Source: Amphibalanus amphitrite
Taxonomy: Eukaryota; Arthropoda; Thecostraca; Balanomorpha; Balanidae
Assembly (NCBI RefSeq): GCF_019059575.1
Contig: NW_024881863.1
Span: forward strand, 434,001-498,000
Reading direction: 5' to 3'
Length of the DNA stretch: 64,000 nucleotides
Part shown: positions 44,290 through 54,633 of the stretch, in pieces
Numbering within the stretch: position 1 is the first letter of the stretch
Layout: each line of letters starts with the position of its first letter
Made by a program: the position numbers and the translations under genes
Notes under the pieces: model-generated
Seen by the model: the letters and a program-made list of their open reading frames with translations, nothing else
Told to the model about the DNA's origin: nothing
Database searches by the model: none

Positions 44290-46350
44290 CCGGCGCCCCG
44301 CTGGGACTCCTGGATTTCCACGCCCTGCTGGAAGGGGGAACACCCCTTCTAACTTGGCTCCTGAGCCACGTAGCGACACGCCGTAGGCGACGCTTGAAAA
44401 AGCTAAAAAATAATAAGGATCAAACTGCTTCGGCCATTTTTAGGTCAGCTGTAGGCCAAAAAGCGGGTCACCAGTCCAAAGGTCATCGAAGGTAAAATGT
44501 CGCCAATATCTATAGGTCAAACTTCGACAATTTTCGACAAATCGGTCCATAGCTCAGGAATGGATAGAGCTATAGCGCCGCGGAGAGGCGCGATCAAACG
44601 TTCTTTTAACGTTCTTCCGCTAGCATGTCCTCATATTTGACGTAAGGTCCACGATTTATCCTGCAGGGGCATAAACGTCCAAAATAGACAACTCTGCAAA
44701 AACAGTTTTTCCGCAATAACTTTTGACTCTAAACTTGCACGAGCTTTCCTTCACCAGAAACGCGTTTCTCTGGTCGAGACGCTTCGAATGAACCTTAAGC
44801 TAACTAGACTGGTCTAGGTCATGACCTGGCCGGAAAGTTCGTGATACATATCAGTCGATTTGTATCGTCCAGTGGAACACATCGAATGTGTTTTCATCGC
44901 TCTATAGTAGCATGCCTTTACCGAAATTTATTACCGTAGATTGTGCATACCTTTCGCGACCTGATATGACCTCAGGGCATAACAAGGGGTCACGGGTGCC
45001 ATATTCCGGTTCATTGTGTCATGTGTACCTACTTGCATAGGCGTAGGAACAGCTGGAACATTCTGGGTGCAGAAATCCAACCATCGCCGGTCCCGTAGCT
45101 CAGTTGGTTAGAGCGTTGGACTCCGCGTGGAGAGAGCACGCGTTCCCGGTTATGACAGTCCGGGTTCGAAGCGCGACGGGCGCTCGACATTTATGGGTCT
45201 CCTGACAGGTATGGCTGCGGTTGGTGGCAGGCCGTAGCCAGGCGAAGTCAGCGAGGGGACCTGCCGTGCGCGGCTTTGTGCGCACGTTAAACTTTGGACT
45301 CTAAATTCTGCCATAGAATCGAAATTGCGCGATCGGAGGGTAGAGGGCAGGGTCATCGCAACAAGCTTCGCTTAGCGGTGGCTCTGTCCTTGTGAATCCT
45401 TCCCATCAAAAGGTTCGGACTAAATTTATAAAAAAATCGCCCGTGGAGCGGGGGGGGGGAAGGGGTTAGGGAGCGGTACCGGGTATCTTTTTCTCTCTCT
45501 ATTTTGGACTGTATATCGCCACCGATATTAGAAAACGGTTTCATGCGGGAGGCTCATTGCGATCTTCGAGGGGTGTACGCAGTGGCGGCGGAATACCTTC
45601 AATTAAGAGGGATGAATTGACCACATCTGGATGAATTTCAGGTCGAGGTCAGGTCAAGGTCAGGTCAAGTTAGTTCAAATTTTGAAGTTGGTTGTTAAGA
45701 CCTAAAAAGGTGTCTATCTGATGCAGTTCTTCACGGCGAATCGAATGGTGCTATTTTGTTTCCGTACGAGGCCTAGAACTTCCAGAAAATTCATTTGTCA
45801 AAAATTTTGTGTGTCGTGACGTCATAAAATTTTGAATAACTCACATTTTCGGACCAATTCATCTAAAAATTGGTAAGTTGGTGCACATAGATCACTTCTC
45901 TGACATATATTCCGTTTTTTTCGATACACTTAACATTTTGGATTTATAATTATTTTCCCAAAAGTCGTTTTTTTTTAAGAAAAAAGTTTTGGGCCAAAAT
46001 CCAAAATTTTCAAAAAACCGAGATAGCCATTTGATAGACGAAGTGGAATCACGTATAGCCCTTTTTTTGTTACGTCTTGATTCCTTTAAAAATGGAGATG
46101 TTAGCGGCGTCTAAAATGTTGCCGTTTTTAGGCGGAAATGGCGGACATGACGTCACTTAAACGTCATTTTCTCAAAAAACTCCCGATGCATTTCGCTCAA
46201 ATTTTCAGGCAACGTGTTAAATTGATGTATGACAAGGTACTGAAAGTTTGACGTCGCTGGTGTGACGCGTTTAGAAGTTATTGGCGAAAAACGGGAGGGG
46301 GCAGATTCTGCCCCCCCCCCCCAGCGGGGCGCGGGCTAGCAGGGCGCGGC
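44290..46350. mobile_element. AGGTCA-rich TTAA-type element (copy 3), degenerate and composite
   Basis: The left end CCGGCGCCCCGCTGG with CTAA before it, plus the next 40 bp, match the reverse complement of the right end of copy 1 (2164-3353). The right end has a C run then CCAGCGGGGCGCGGGC and CTAG. A SINE is inserted at 45087-45437. Sequence after 45590 looks like a second element of the same type, so this is probably nested. Confidence 0.6.
45087..45437 (+). mobile_element. tRNA-derived SINE (copy 1)
   Basis: The head resembles a tRNA gene with pol III box A (TAGCTCAGTTGG near 45095) and box B (GGGTTCGAAGC near 45163). Its acceptor stem does not pair, so it is not a functional tRNA. A body unrelated to tRNA follows, ending in AAATTTATAAAAAAA. 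A second copy is at 57312-57627. Confidence 0.8.
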
Positions 46351-46865
46351 TAGAAGCATGATAAACAGGTTTTACAAAAGATGAAATAAATGCGTGCATA
46401 CATCTCGCATAATTAACCGCTATTCAATCCTTTCACGTGGATAATATGTGCATACCTACACTGAAATACTATTGAGCGATTACATTCCTTCCTTTCCATT
46501 AGGAGTACCGAAATGTGAATCGTCGGAAACATGCATCAGTATTACCACATCGTCACGTGCTGAAGCCAAAAACCCAAGATTACTTGGAAAAGCTGATTGT
46601 CGATCCAAACTTTTGGGTTGGACGAGTCGCTTCGTTTTTTCGCTTTTTCGATTTTTAGAGTCGCTTTTTCGCTTTTTAGAGTCGTTTTTTTCGATTTTTC
46701 GCGTCGCTTTTTCGAGTTGCTGATTTCGTTTTTTCGGTTTCGCTGCCGTGGAGCTACACCAATGTTATCAAGTGAAGCTGATCGTCTACTGAAGCCGAAA
46801 AAGCGAAAAAACGAAACGAAAAACCGAAAAAGTGTGCCGTGGAGCCTGTACTTAATACGCCCGGA

Positions 46866-47300
46866 TTACGAGTTGCGACAGCTGAAATATGTTGACATGC
46901 GTCATATGTATACATACATAGTACAAAAGGCACTCTCAAATGCACACAAGCAAAAGCTAGTTTCAAAGTTTTGCCGATACTAGCCGCGGGCCGAACGCCC
47001 GACGGTGCAGTGGTCTCCAGACCAGACATAGGCTGCCGACCTTGGGGCCGAGAGTTGAGTTGCCAGGTGCCGGTTGGTGGGTGGGCAGAGGGCACTGACT
47101 CACTGACGGACCATGAGTATATAAGGACGCCTATATCAGTGAACTGGGCAGAGCGGTGAAGAGTGCTTGGGAGGACGGACTGTCAAGAAAATAAAGAAAA
47201 ATAAAAGAGAGAGAGAGAGAGGGAGGGAGGGAGAGACCGTCATCATGGCAGTCGTCAAGATCCGCTCCACAAGGACCGCTACGGTGGTGAGTAGACTCAC
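46866..47300 (+). promoter_or_regulatory. Duplicated TATA promoter and leader exon (copy 2)
   Basis: TATATAAG at 47118-47125, then ATATCAGTGAACTGGGCAG, match copy 1 at 31679. A purine-rich GA repeat (about 47208-47235) is inserted before the ATG, lengthening the TATA-to-ATG distance to 127 bp. Confidence 0.75.
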
Positions 47301-50300
47301 CAATTTATACAACGCAATGTGCTACTATTCAAAATTAAATTCCGTTCAGTTTAAATAATTGATTACTCTCTGTCTGAACTCTTTAACGTGAACAAGACTT
47401 TTGAGATTTTTTTTAACACCTTTCTATTGCTATTTTAAGCGCCGCACACTCGCTAGGGACCGCTTTTGCGGTAGAAGTAAATGCACATTTGATGTGGCTG
47501 CAATATCTACCCTTACATTTCACCCTCACGAAGCATGCGGTCTCGAGAAGGTCCAATGTGTCCGAAAGTCAGGCCTGCATTTGCATGTATGTGTACTAGT
47601 GATGTCAATTACAGAAAAGCGTAATGCCGATACCAAACCAAATACCAACCAAAACCGTGAGGAAATACCGAAACCAAACCAACTTGAGAAAATGAGGGAA
47701 ATACCAACTTTTTACTGATTTCTCAACCCCTTATACATAAGTGAGGGTTCATAATGCCTACAAAATACCAAAAACATTCAGATTGAAAGATGAAATACCA
47801 AGTTGGCATCGGTTTGGTATCAGTACCTATACCAAAAAGTTGGGTATTCCGATTGACATCTCTAATGTAGGTATACTTACTGTACATGACTTGTTTTACT
47901 GCGTGGTGGCGGTGGGTATTCTTGTCTCGACAAAACCAAGAATAACTTGAACTGGAGGGCTATGCTATAATCAGTCGATCAGAAATCAAAACACCAAGAC
48001 GGGCGGGCTCCTCACCAAAATGGTAATCATGCCACCCAGGCTGATGGCAATACAGATATTTTAAATTGTCCCCAAAATAAATGTTTGCTTTTTTGGCACA
48101 TTGCGTGAATAATTTATTTTGATAGACCCATATAAACAGTGGAACGTTTTGCGTCTTTGTATTATGATTTCCGAATCCGAATAAGCATTTGAAATTTTCG
48201 ATTTTGTCGAAGAAAAAAAATGCCCAACACGCATACAACTTACAAGGAAGAGGGCTGCACCTACATACTACACGTGGGTTGGTAGGCTATAGGTGGGCTA
48301 TAGGTACTCATGTAATTATCTTCCCTGATTTTTTATTGCCATGGAAAGAAATTGCTACTTTGAAGAAGAGGCAAACCAGCTAAGATGCTTTCAAAAATAG
48401 TAAGAATATCTTTCAATTCAGTGCACGGGCGACACTTTCCGAAATTTGTTGGCATAGCTCTATGGTTACTTTAAGGATATCAAAGCCATCTTTACCATGC
48501 ACCGCCATAGGGCTAATGTTTAAATTCTGAAATTTTTGGTAAGGCTCTGAAGTCTGAACGTAATTTTGGGGCTCGAGCCCTATACCAAGCCTATACAAAA
48601 CGACACCCATGACCCGGTGTGATACTTTCAAGTTTCAACGTGCAAGACGCACAACGTAAACACCTCATGCGATATGTTATGCATCTCTGCATCTGCCATA
48701 TAGTGCGTTTGAAGGGAAGATTTTTAGCATTCCGACCTTAAATTTTATTCTATAGTCCGTTTTTCTTAAGTTCGACCCTCACTGTAATCATCTCCTTGAA
48801 CACAGCACGAGAATTGCTAGCTGAATTACTTAGAAAACTGGCTGGCGCACATTGATTTCACAGACAATTAATTTTACTCAAAAATATTTCTTCCTGGCTC
48901 TTATATGCGACCGCTGTCCCATTTGAATAAACACCAGAGTGACTCGAGTTCCGAAGCGCTACTAACTGGGCGCGGCGAGACCGGCCGACCCACCGCGGCA
49001 GACGCTCCTACGTGCGCAAACGGGGTCCCAGACGTCACCGATGTGACTGGACCGGCTCGGCCGGCCCCCGCGAGCTCAGACTGTGCGCCCTAAACGTTCA
49101 GTCGCTCAAACCAAAGTCTGTCGAATTACATGACGAGATTGATCTTTTCGCTTACGACTTTATCAGTATATCGGAAACATGGCTCAAACCTTGCACACCA
49201 AACCGATTACTGACCTTCCCGGGTTACAGTATAAAGAGGTGTGACAGGTCCTGGCCTCCGCGAGGATATGGTGGAGTAGCTGTGTTGTATCGCGATAAAT
49301 ACCAGTGCAAACCCATAGTCGTTCCGGAACGAGTTAGTAGCGCTTCGGAACTCGAGTCACTCTGGTGTTTATTCAAATGGGACAGCGGTCGCATCATTGT
49401 GGCATCACTGTACCGTCCGCCGCGTCACACAGCAGCCGCTCTCCAAGCTGATTTCGATACTCTAGAGTCACAGTACCAATTTGTATTGAACCATTACCCT
49501 GACTGTCCCATTGTTCTTGCCGGTGACCTTAACTGTGATCTGTTGTCTGACTCCCAGTCTAAACGGCGCTTGCTTGAGTTCATCTCTAGCTACTCTTTGA
49601 ATCAGCCCATCACCACAGCGACTTTTAGATCTGGCTCGTTACTCGACGTTCTTATGTCAAACCGTGACTTTAAACACTCAGGTACCCGCGTTTGTCATTT
49701 TAGTACTCACCGTTTTATTCGTGCCGTTCTTTGTATACCTCGTCCGCGTTTTAAGCCATCAGTCATTACCTGCCGCTCTTTCAAACGTTTCGACCTACTT
49801 GGTTTCGAATCCGCGCTCTTAGCAACCGACTGGTCATCTGTGTTTTCCTCCACGAATGTGACTGATGCCTGGTCTGCCTTTCTGGAGCGCATGTCACCCA
49901 TTGTTTCTAGATATGCTCCTGTGAAATCTGTCACTGTGCGAAATCCGTCAGCACCACCTATATCAGACAACACTCGACAACTCATCATGCAGCGTGCGCA
50001 GGCGCTCAGAATGTCAGGTCACGGATCGGAATCTTACCGTTCTGTGAATCGTCTCGCTCGAGCCGCTTTTAGAGCTGACAGGCGACAGTACTTCGGCGCT
50101 CGCATACTCGAGAGCGGCCGTGCCAGCTGCTGGAAAACTACCAAGGACATTATCGGCAGTAAGCGTTCTTCCAGTGCTCAGGTGCTGCCTACAGTGTCAC
50201 CGAACGATATGAATGAGTTTTTCGTCAACGTCGGCTCGAGCGTCGCGAATGAACTGAGAGCGTTAGGTCAGCCACCTTCGCTCCCCACCCGCCTACCGAG

Positions 50301-53300
50301 GGTGGGTGCGTGTTCGTTTGCCCTGCACCCTATCAGCCTGAATGCTCTGCACCGCATCGTGTCAAGCATGCGAAACTCCCCGGCTCGTGGTGCGGACGGC
50401 CTTTGTATCCGCATCCTGAAGCTCTCCTTTAACTCCATAGGTCATGTTCTTTTATTCCTCGTCAACTCCTGCATCACATCCAACGAAATCCCTGCCCCCT
50501 GGAAACATTCCCTCGTGTACCCCATTCACAAAACCGGTGATCCTAACAATCCTTCAAACTTCCGTCCCATCTCCATCGTCCCAGTCATCGCCAAAATAGT
50601 GGAGAGGGCGGTCCAGCGCCAACTCTACTATTACCTATCATCCAACCATCTCCTTTCCCCCACCCAGCACGGCTTCCGCCCGCGGCACTCTACGGAGACG
50701 GCGCTCACCCTCATCAGTGATCACTTGCTTTCGGCGATCGATTCCGGTAAAATCTCTCTCCTCTGTTTGATCGACCTCAGTAAATGCTTCGATGTAATTA
50801 ACCATGGGAAACTTTTGGAAAAACTTCGGACTCTAAATATCGACATCTCATGGTTTCAAAATTACTTGCACGGTCACACACAGAGTGTCAGCTTCACTGG
50901 CTCTGATGGCAAGGTGAAAACTTCCACTCCACGTCCCATAAATCAAGGAGTTTTTCAAGGTTCTTCTCTCGGACCGATCCTTTTCTGCGCGTTTGCAAAT
51001 GACCTGAGTCTTCATGCGGCGGATGCACTCGTCGTGCAATACGCCGATGATACTCAGGTCATGGTTTCGGAACCAAAATCTGCTCTTCAAACACTTATCG
51101 TTCGCATGGAATCCGCTCTTGCCTCACTTGGAGATTATTTTCTTAGCAACGGTTTAAAAGTTAACGTAACCAAGTTTGAACTTCTTACCATTGGCTCACG
51201 ACAAAATCTGCGCTCACTCCCAAAATTCACTGTCAAGTTTCGCGACACCTCCCTGACCCCTCGTCCTGAGGCGCGAAACTTGGGAGTTATCTTTGACCAA
51301 CAACTGACCTGGGACGCTCACGTGTCTGCCGTCTCCCGAAAGTGCTGCGGTATCCTTGTCAGCCTTTCCCACATACGTCACTACCTCCCGCCTGAAATCC
51401 TTCCTCAAATCATCACATCCCTAGTGTTCTCGCACATCCGCTACTGCCTTGTCGTGTACGGTTCTGGCGCAGCCGGAAACCTGCACCGCCTTCAAAAACT
51501 CATCAACTTTGCGGCTCGAATTGTTTCCGGAAAACGTAAATTCGACCACGTTTCAAGTGTGCGGGAGGCGCTGGGATGGTTTGACGCTCCTGACCTCTTC
51601 CTTTTCCAGACCCTCTGCCTTCTCCACAAAGTCCGCCGCACCAGTAGGCCGGAGAGTCTTGCCGACCTTTTTACCACAAACCGCGACATTCCCGATCGTT
51701 TGCGACACACCAGACAGGACAATCTTTTATCTCTACCAAGAGTCAGAACCGAAACCGGGAAGAGGCGTTTCGCGTACCGCGCAGCTCTGGAAATGAACAG
51801 ACTTCCATACGACTGCGAGAATATGTCAGTCGGGAAGTTTAAGAGACAGCTGCAGCGGCGGCTCCTCTCTCAGGTCACTTGAAGCTGATTTTTACGGAGC
51901 GAGCGAAGCGAGCGGAGTCTTACGTAGAATAACGGAAATTTCTGAGTATGAGCGGCCGGCCGGCCGGCCGGCCGGCCGTGCGGACGCTTTTGCGAGGCTT
52001 ATATCTCAGCAACCACTTGACCGATTTACACGCGGTAATTTTTATAGGGTAGCTTCATTCCTTCTACCAAGTATTGGACTATTCCCGATGCATGTGGGTG
52101 ACCCCTTATGCACGTGCCACGTGCAAAACGAAGAGGTGTCAGTTTTGCAATTGTTGCAATATTTCGGTAACTACTTGGCCGATTGCGCTGAAAGTTGGCA
52201 TGTAGGTAGGCACCCACTAGGCACTGCATATCCATGTGCCAGAGTTGGGGTGCTGCTGCACGTGCGCACGTGCAGGGGTCGTTTCCAGATCTCGAGAACG
52301 GCTGGACCGATTGCGCTCAAATTTGGTACACAGTTAGGGACCGGTTAGTAGGGTGCCGTGCAAAAGCCAGTCGGGACCCATTTTGCACGTGCGCACGTGC
52401 AGGGTGCCGCTCCCAGATCTCGAGAACGGCTGGGCCGATTGTGCTCAAATTTGGCACATCGCTAGAAACCGGTCAGTAGGGTGCCGTGCACAAGTCAGTT
52501 GGAGGTACCCCCTCGAAATTTCGCACGTGCAAGGCTCACCCTCTCGCTCGCTCCGTTAGTCGCCCCAAAAGGCGCTATACTGGTAGTAGGAATAGGCGCG
52601 TATGTATGTTTTTTTTTATTTGTATGTGTCGCGTTTTACCCTCGCTTTATGTACCTAATATGACTAAGAACTGTAAAAACCACATCCGTGTGGATAGTTC
52701 GTGCCTTTACAAATACAACAAATACAAATTATTTCCCAGACTCCTAGCTCGTATTTGCCTTTAGGGTAACTGTGGGGAAAACGCACCCCTGGGTTAAACG
52801 CCTCCCCTAAAAAAATCGTAGATCTTATCGGCGGATAGGTGTTTTATCCTGTCTTTCAGAACAGTCAGCTGCTTGTTTACGTAGTTCTCTATTTCCGGTT
52901 CTGCGTCTTGAGGAGCAGCGCGGGTAGGTGCTGATGTTGGTTTTGGGTGTTGTTTTTGTTGTTTTTACAGAAGATTCCTAAGCTTTTGATGCCCTCTTAA
53001 TATCACAAAACTTGCTATGGTGCACATCACTCAAAACTGCGTTTTATCGTCATTCTGTTGAATTTATTATGCTGCGGCGTTAGTGGCGCGTTTTTTGTCA
53101 ATATTTTGTTGACCGGAAATGGAGTGGATGGGGAAAGACGCCTACTCGATGCATGGGGCAAGACGCCCCCAGTTTTCTGAAAGGGGGCGTTTTGCACGGT
53201 GGTGAGAGTGCAGGGTTGCACCCTGTAGGTCGGGGCCGAAAAGGCCTCTCCCTGTCCTTTTTTGCTGATATATCCTAAACGACTGCAGATATCGTCACCA

Positions 53301-54250
53301 AACTTTCAGGACTCCTCCGGGCATCCATTTTACACATTGCAACAACATTTTATTCCAAAGGCTATGATAGGTTGACCACAAATGACGTCAGAATGACGTC
53401 AAGTTCTGCCATGTTCATCATTTTCTGTTGATGGATGGGGTGGGGGCGCTTTGCACATGGGTGTGGGCGTATTACCCAGGGTGTGGGGCAAAACGCCCTT
53501 TTGTAAGGGTATGCGGAAACCTTTTTGGGGGGTTAAATACCACACGCAAGTGTCTTTTCTTGGTCTCAAAGCGTAGTAAAAAGAATGAGCTACATGATGG
53601 TGCCCAAAGGTTTGAGTAATCTGGGTTGGGTTGAGTGTCAGAAGGTTTCGCGCTTAATGGGGGCGTTTTTGACCTATTCACCCTATATACAACCCCAAAG
53701 GGATAGACATTTTGTCAGAAATTATAACTGAACTGATCAATAGATCGCACGGCGTTTAACAAAACGGAATATCATCGGTGTTTAAAACTTATTTGGAAAA
53801 TATTATTAATTTCTGCAGTACAATGTGCGCTAACCAGTTTTCTAAGTAATTCAGCTAGCAATTCTCGTGCTATGTTCAGAAAGATGTTTACAGTAAGGGT
53901 CGAACTTAGAAAAAACGAACTATAGCATGTTTCGAGTCCGTTTTTCATCGATCGTTGGACACTAACCGCGCATTCAGTGCCAGTACACCTCCATCTGAAT
54001 AACACATCGCTGTCGTGCATTTCCACAGGTATGTCTGCTGCTGCTGGTGATGACTTCCATGGCGAGCTCACCCGGTTTTCCGATAGTCACAACCGCTGCT
54101 TACCCATCCCGAGCCGTATATCAATTCGTTACCGTCACCATTACTAAAACCATTCCCTGTGTGAGTTTCCCAACCGGTACCACTACCAAAATCAGTCCCA
54201 GTGTGAATTTCCCAACCGTTTTCCGACTCCGAACCGCTGTCCAACCCTAG
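47245..54250 (+). CDS. Predicted secreted peptide, Thr/Pro-rich (copy 2)
   Basis: Function unknown. Exon 1 is 47245-47286, identical to copy 1 except that the last residue is Val (MAVVKIRSTRTATV), with donor GTGAGT. Exon 2 is 54029-54250 after acceptor TTTCCACAG. Phase 0, 87 aa. Exon 2 opens with CLLLLVMTSM, aligning with the hydrophobic core of copy 1. After the signal the two proteins share nothing obvious. This one has Thr/Val/Pro-rich sequence with two related units (TIPCVSFPT and KISPSVNFPT) and only one Cys in the mature part. The 6.7-kb intron contains a LINE and several MITEs. Because exon 1 and exon 2 are so far apart, expression should be confirmed; the copy could be decaying. Confidence 0.5.
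47597..47864. mobile_element. Probable hAT-like MITE with ATACCAAACC arrays
   Basis: The inverted ends are TAGTGATGTCAAT and ATTGACATCTCTA. The inside has many units such as ATACCAAACC, direct on the left and inverted on the right. The flanking 8 bp (ATGTGTAC and ATGTAGGT) match only in the first half, so the target duplication is doubtful. Confidence 0.5.
47916..48222. mobile_element. Short MITE with GGTATTC...TCGACAAAA ends (copy 2)
   Basis: GTATTCTTGTCTCGACAAAACC at the left (47920) faces an inverted, decayed TTTTGTCGAAGAAAAAAAATGCCC at the right (48200). It is related to 34533-34858. Confidence 0.45.
48745..48900. repeat. Inverted repeat partner of 53785-53935
   Basis: CTATAGTCCGTTTTTCTTAAG through GAATTGCTAGCTGAATTAC and AACTGGCTGGCGCACATTG is found as a diverged reverse complement at 53785-53935. 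The pair flanks about 5 kb that includes the second CR1-like LINE. Confidence 0.7.
49012..51882 (+). CDS. LINE ORF2: endonuclease and reverse transcriptase, 5' end incomplete
   Basis: An open frame of 956 codons. The endonuclease is nearly complete (ALNVQSLKPK, SETWLKP, SLYRPPR, GDLNCD, SGSLLDV). The reverse transcriptase has WKHSLVYPIHKTG, FRPISIVP, HGFRPRHSTETAL, CFDVINH, QGVFQGSSLGPILF and YADDTQ, ending RTETGKRRFAYRAA. The N-terminal Pro/Arg-rich part of the 24980-28900 LINE is missing. Just upstream, the frame from 48905 stops at 49091-49093, so the original reading has a shift or the element is truncated here. The catalytic parts are uninterrupted. Confidence 0.88.
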   Translation: MRKRGPRRHRCDWTGSAGPRELRLCALNVQSLKPKSVELHDEIDLFAYDFISISETWLKPCTPNRLLTFPGYSIKRCDRSWPPRGYGGVAVLYRDKYQCKPIVVPERVSSASELESLWCLFKWDSGRIIVASLYRPPRHTAAALQADFDTLESQYQFVLNHYPDCPIVLAGDLNCDLLSDSQSKRRLLEFISSYSLNQPITTATFRSGSLLDVLMSNRDFKHSGTRVCHFSTHRFIRAVLCIPRPRFKPSVITCRSFKRFDLLGFESALLATDWSSVFSSTNVTDAWSAFLERMSPIVSRYAPVKSVTVRNPSAPPISDNTRQLIMQRAQALRMSGHGSESYRSVNRLARAAFRADRRQYFGARILESGRASCWKTTKDIIGSKRSSSAQVLPTVSPNDMNEFFVNVGSSVANELRALGQPPSLPTRLPRVGACSFALHPISLNALHRIVSSMRNSPARGADGLCIRILKLSFNSIGHVLLFLVNSCITSNEIPAPWKHSLVYPIHKTGDPNNPSNFRPISIVPVIAKIVERAVQRQLYYYLSSNHLLSPTQHGFRPRHSTETALTLISDHLLSAIDSGKISLLCLIDLSKCFDVINHGKLLEKLRTLNIDISWFQNYLHGHTQSVSFTGSDGKVKTSTPRPINQGVFQGSSLGPILFCAFANDLSLHAADALVVQYADDTQVMVSEPKSALQTLIVRMESALASLGDYFLSNGLKVNVTKFELLTIGSRQNLRSLPKFTVKFRDTSLTPRPEARNLGVIFDQQLTWDAHVSAVSRKCCGILVSLSHIRHYLPPEILPQIITSLVFSHIRYCLVVYGSGAAGNLHRLQKLINFAARIVSGKRKFDHVSSVREALGWFDAPDLFLFQTLCLLHKVRRTSRPESLADLFTTNRDIPDRLRHTRQDNLLSLPRVRTETGKRRFAYRAALEMNRLPYDCENMSVGKFKRQLQRRLLSQVT
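51893..52560. mobile_element. TIR element with AGCGAGCGAA ends and CACGTG palindromes (copy 2)
   Basis: Nearly identical to 33842-34510, including the CCGG run (51954-51980), the two 118-bp units and the palindrome TGCACGTGCGCACGTGCA (twice, near 52256 and 52385). It interrupts the 3' UTR of the LINE that ends coding at 51882, so it is younger than that LINE insertion. Confidence 0.85.
52764..53683. mobile_element. TA-flanked TIR element with GGGGCAAAACGCC arrays
   Basis: The ends GGGTAACTGTGGGG and (reversed) GGGTGAATAGG with TA outside (52762-52763 and 53684-53685) are imperfect inverted repeats. Inside, GGGGAAAACGC, GGGGCAAGACGCC and GGGGCAAAACGCC recur in both orientations. No transposase. 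Confidence 0.55.
53785..53935. repeat. Inverted repeat partner of 48745-48900
   Basis: Contains CAATGTGCGCTAACCAG and TAATTCAGCTAGCAATTC, the reverse complement of the 48.8-kb block. It lies just upstream of exon 2 of secreted peptide copy 2. Confidence 0.7.
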
Positions 54251-54633
54251 GCTTGGAACAATGCTGCTCGCCGCCGCCCACGTCCACGACCCCGCCCATC
54301 AGTCGGCCAGGACTCATCATCATCATAGTCTTGAGTCAATGCAAGCGCCGCTGAACAAACGTCTCAGCTGATGTGTTTTGGGTCAGTTGATCTGTGGATA
54401 TTTGGATGGGCTACGCCTGAAACTGTCATTTCAAGCTGTATTGGATTTATTTCAGAACGTATAAGGTATTAGGAGGCTTCTTCGGTTTAATCCAAGTCAT
54501 GTTTTGAACCAGCATGCTGTTTTCACACTGGCTTCAGCTTGTTTTATATACAGCTTCCTGCACTACCAGTGTTATATCTACAGTTGGTCGCTTTCAGCCG
54601 GGTCTGCCATGCAATGACTACTCATGTTAAAAT

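Larger units (their letters stand above)
43950..46848. mobile_element. Candidate hAT-like element with TTTTTCGG arrays, split by later insertions
   Basis: The left end (CAAGCTACACGGGACAC, then TTTTTCGGTTTTT) and the right end (AAAAACCGAAAAAGTGTGCC, then GTGGAGCCTG) are inverted repeats. Arrays of TTTTTCGC/TTTTTCGG lie at 43967-44070 and 46625-46735. Between them sits the composite element 44290-46350. No matching target duplication was found, so the class is tentative. Confidence 0.55.
48905..52735 (+). mobile_element. CR1-like LINE, 5'-inverted and interrupted in its 3' UTR
   Basis: The reverse transcriptase frame runs 49012-51882. The first 62 bp (48905-48966) are an exact reverse complement of 49333-49394 inside the endonuclease region. 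After the stop, an AGCGAGCGAA element (51893-52560) interrupts the 3' UTR. The true 3' end with AACAAATAC-type tail repeats is at about 52705-52735. Related to, but clearly diverged from, the LINE at 24980-28900. Confidence 0.8.

Noticed and set aside
45087-45175. tRNA gene
   Set aside because: Box A and box B are present, but the acceptor stem does not pair, the anticodon arm is disrupted, and the sequence continues into a body shared with 57312-57627. It is a SINE head.
48745-48860. Short peptide gene with RELLAELLRKL
   Set aside because: The frame is kept in the inverted copy at 53.8 kb, but there is no start, signal peptide or splice evidence, and substitutions between copies change residues. 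Left as a repeat observation.
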